Positions 46,309-48,114 of a DNA stretch of 48,114 bases are shown here, piece after piece. Below the pieces are notes generated by a model, which was given only the letters and a program-made list of their open reading frames with translations, did not search any database and was not told the origin of the DNA. The translations under genes were made by a program, and so were the position numbers. Within the stretch, counting starts at the first letter, position 1; the number at the start of each line of letters is the position of its first letter. This stretch comes from Leclercia adecarboxylata. GTDB lineage: Bacteria > Pseudomonadota > Gammaproteobacteria > Enterobacterales > Enterobacteriaceae. The stretch is taken from the NCBI GenBank assembly GCA_002360945.1, contig DERO01000002.1, positions 1-48,114 on the forward strand, read 5' to 3'.

Positions 46309-46827
46309 ATGAAAAAAATTGCATGTCTTTCAGCACTGGCAGCTGTTCTGGCTGTTTCCGCAGGTTCCGCTGTAGCAGCGACCTCTACCGTGACTGGCGG
46401 TTACGCTCAGAGCGATATGCAGGGCGTGATGAATAAAACCAACGGTTTCAACCTGAAATATCGCTACGAGCAGGACAACAACCCGCTGGGTGCTATCGGT
46501 TCCTTCACCTACACTGAGAAAGACCGTTCCGAAGACGGCGCTTACAACAAAGCTCAGTACTACGGCATCACTGCAGGTCCAGCTTACCGTCTGAACGACT
46601 GGGCAAGCATCTACGGTGTTGTGGGTGTTGGCTACGGTAAATTCCAGCAGACTGAAAACCAGGGCTTCAACCGCTCTGCAAGCACCAGCGACTACGGCTT
46701 CTCCTATGGCGCAGGTATGCAGTTCAACCCAATCGAAAACGTTGCGCTGGACTTCTCCTATGAGCAGAGCCGCATCCGTAACGTGGACGTTGGCACCTGG
46801 ATCGCGGGCGTAGGTTACCGCTTCTAA
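46309..46827 (+). CDS. ompX: Outer membrane protein OmpX
   Basis: A 172-residue eight-stranded barrel of the Ail/Lom family. The signal peptide is MKKIACLSALAAVLAVSAGSAVA, and strands such as STVTGGYAQSD, FNLKYRYEQD and IGSFTYTEKD follow. The terminal strand is WIAGVGYRF with C-terminal Phe. Surface loops differ from E. coli OmpX, notably NQGFNRSAS. The ATG at 46309 is used rather than the upstream GTG at 46303, with AGGTGG as ribosome-binding site. It has roles in adhesion and stress. Confidence 0.97.
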   Translation: MKKIACLSALAAVLAVSAGSAVAATSTVTGGYAQSDMQGVMNKTNGFNLKYRYEQDNNPLGAIGSFTYTEKDRSEDGAYNKAQYYGITAGPAYRLNDWASIYGVVGVGYGKFQQTENQGFNRSASTSDYGFSYGAGMQFNPIENVALDFSYEQSRIRNVDVGTWIAGVGYRF

Positions 46828-46845
46828 TCACTTCGGTGAGCCAGT

Positions 46846-46873
46846 AAAAAAACCCGCTTCGGCGGGTTTTTTT
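46846..46873 (+). terminator. ompX terminator
   Basis: AAACCCGC, TTCG, GCGGGTTTTTTT: a strong stem with a stable UUCG tetraloop and a seven-T tail, 19 bp past the stop. Confidence 0.95.
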
Positions 46874-46984
46874 GTTTGTGTTCTTTACCTTTGGAGTGAA
46901 GAGCCGCCAGTAATATTTTCGCTTCTACAGCAATGATCAAATTCAAAAAGCATAGATAACCTACAGCGACTCCCTGGTCCGGCT

Positions 46985-47125
46985 GAAAATCGCCGAAGCG
47001 TTTCCGGAAGGCCGGGGCGAGGCGCAGGGACGCGCCGAGAGGGCATAGCCTGCATGGATGCAGGCTGGTGCCCGACCCGAAAGCCTGAAGGAATAAGCTG
47101 AGGGCACCGCGAAGCGGCGATTTTC
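46985..47125. repeat. Non-coding structured repeat-like element between ompX and opgE
   Basis: GAAAATCGCCG (46985-46995) and CGGCGATTTTC (47115-47125) are exact inverted ends. Between them lies the 18-bp palindrome GCCTGCATGGATGCAGGC (47047-47064), and the G+C-rich flanks extend to about 47215. No convincing gene is present; the ORFs overlapping it have no family features. It looks like a mobile or repeated intergenic element of Enterobacter-type genomes. Confidence 0.55.
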
Positions 47126-47245
47126 TTTGCCGGGAGCCGGGATTGTGAAGGGGGCGGCGGCGAGCCCCTTCGCACGTTCACGTGTGACGCGGCTGACAGA
47201 GAAGTGCAGAACATAAGGTAAACGGAACAACCACCTCAGTTGCAT

Positions 47246-47287
47246 GTTCCCCCTCACCCCAGCCCTCTCCCTCAAGGGAGAGGGGGC
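47246..47287. repeat. CCCTC-rich palindromic intergenic repeat
   Basis: CCCCCTCACCCCAGCCC followed by TCTCCCTCAAGGGAGAGGGGG. CTCCCT and AGGGAG pair around CA, so the unit is a compact palindrome. Units of this appearance are scattered in many proteobacterial genomes. It lies in the 46874-47327 gene-free stretch. Confidence 0.6.
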
Positions 47288-47327
47288 CGGACGGCGGAGC
47301 CCTCAGCCCTGGGAGAGAGTAAAGTAC

Positions 47328-48114
47328 CTACCGGCTTTTCGTCTCAAACAGATCCGTCCCCAGATGGTTGTAATCCACTTTCTGTAACTTAAAGTTGGTC
47401 ACATACACCGGCGGCGCTTTGTCGTTCGACATAAAGCGGTACTTACTGGCGATCTCTTTTGCGCTGATCCCCGTCCACTGCGAGAAGAAGCTTAAAAAAT
47501 CATTCGCGGAACGGCGCGCTTTGACGATGCGATGGGCTTTATCATCGCTCGACAGCACCATAAACGGCACCTGGAAGTTCTGCTGGAAAGTATCGGCATG
47601 GGCCAGGTACTGCACCTCTTTCCCGCGCTCTTTGAACGCCAGCCCGTGATCGGAAAAATAGACCATCGAGAAGCTCTCGCCGGTGTTTTGCAGCTGGGCA
47701 TAGAGCTTGCTGAGCAGATCGTCGGTCTGGGTCATGGTGTAGAGATAGCACGAGGTCTCTTTCGACTGCACGAACTCGGCATATTTCCCCTGGGTGCGAT
47801 CGCAGGCCTGCGGGTGAGAGCCCATCAGGTGCAGGACGATCAGCTGCGGCTGGGTGCGATGGCTGCTGAAGACCTGTTCGGTCATCTTGAGTAACGCCTC
47901 ATCCCGCGTATTTTTATCCGCCTCGAAATCCCCGCTTTTCAGGAACTGCACTTCGTCAGCCCGTTTGGCGATGCTGGCGATGGCAGTATCGTACTCACCA
48001 ATCTGCCCCTGGTTCGAGAACCACCAGCTCTGGAAGCCCGCGCGGTTGGCGAGAGTGACAAAGTTATCCTGATACTGCGGCTTGTTGTCCACTACCCGGT
48101 TGAGCGTCAGCCCG
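47328..48114 (-). CDS. opgE: Phosphoethanolamine transferase for periplasmic glucans OpgE, 5' part outside the window
   Basis: The visible 262 residues are the C-terminal half of a sulfatase-fold phosphoethanolamine transferase (EptA/OpgE/CptA superfamily; full length about 527). The frame is open to the window edge (GLTLNRVVDNKPQYQDN), so the start lies beyond. Catalytic-domain motifs are FQSWWFSNQGQIGEYDTA, LHLMGSHPQACDRT and the metal-binding VYFSDHGLAFKE. The N-terminal membrane helices are not in the window. It follows ompX on the opposite strand, as opgE (ybiP) does in E. coli up to orientation. The specific substrate is by synteny. Confidence 0.92.
   Translation of the reverse strand, partial: GLTLNRVVDNKPQYQDNFVTLANRAGFQSWWFSNQGQIGEYDTAIASIAKRADEVQFLKSGDFEADKNTRDEALLKMTEQVFSSHRTQPQLIVLHLMGSHPQACDRTQGKYAEFVQSKETSCYLYTMTQTDDLLSKLYAQLQNTGESFSMVYFSDHGLAFKERGKEVQYLAHADTFQQNFQVPFMVLSSDDKAHRIVKARRSANDFLSFFSQWTGISAKEIASKYRFMSNDKAPPVYVTNFKLQKVDYNHLGTDLFETKSR

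Noticed and set aside
46885..47275. Two minus-strand ORFs of about 105 residues between ompX and opgE
   Set aside because: They have no ribosome-binding site, no family features and a skewed Arg/Ser/Pro composition. They overlap each other and the structured repeat, so non-coding DNA is the better reading.

Overview
The window is a chromosomal segment of a member of the Enterobacteriaceae. Nearly every backbone gene can be matched to an Escherichia coli K-12 gene in the order ybhK - moaABCDE - ybhL - ybhN/clsB/ybhP - ybhQ - ybhRSFG/cecR - rhlE - dinG - ybiB - ybiJ - ybiI - ybiX - fiu - mcbA - rlmF - ybiO - glnQPH - dps - rhtA - ompX - opgE. ybhM and ybiA of E. coli are absent from their usual places. 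The protein divergence and the accessory cargo suggest an Enterobacter/Lelliottia/Leclercia/Citrobacter-like genome rather than Escherichia, but the genus cannot be fixed from this window.

Region 1 (1-9210) is a type VI secretion cargo locus. It holds the 3' part of vgrG, an Eag-type (DUF1795) chaperone, and a full-length 1522-residue prePAAR/PAAR-Rhs effector. The effector ends in an AT-rich toxin tip resembling HYD1-type ADP-ribosyltransferases and is followed by a candidate immunity gene. Behind this lies a second, promoterless Rhs tip with a different toxin and a second candidate immunity gene. Two decayed symE-like genes on the opposite strand sit after each immunity gene inside a ~0.3-0.4 kb repeated segment. 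A third, ~100 bp rhs fragment ends four bases from the ybhK stop. The layout reads as a stack of displaced toxin/immunity tips.

Region 2 (9213-26950) is housekeeping backbone. It contains ybhK, then the molybdenum cofactor operon moaABCDE behind a leader with candidate FNR and ModE sites and a Moco riboswitch. Next come ybhL, the ybhP-clsB-ybhN cardiolipin/membrane operon, ybhQ, and the cecR-ybhGFSR ABC exporter operon. CecR's perfect 20-bp palindrome lies between cecR and rhlE. dinG follows with a LexA box.

Region 3 (26947-32341) is an accessory chaperone/usher fimbrial operon on the minus strand, in the sfm-like order major pilin - chaperone - usher - adhesin - minor pilin. It is inserted between dinG and ybiB, which are adjacent and SOS-co-regulated in E. 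coli. Its terminator is embedded in the 3' end of dinG.

Region 4 (32342-48114) is backbone again: ybiB, a small-protein and iron block (ybiJ, ybiI, ybiX, Fur-controlled fiu, mcbA), rlmF, the mechanosensitive channel ybiO, the NtrC/sigma54-controlled glnHPQ glutamine transporter, dps, rhtA, ompX and the C-terminal part of opgE. A ~0.25 kb structured non-coding element plus a CCCTC-rich repeat lies between ompX and opgE. Small REP-like palindromes occur at several gene ends.
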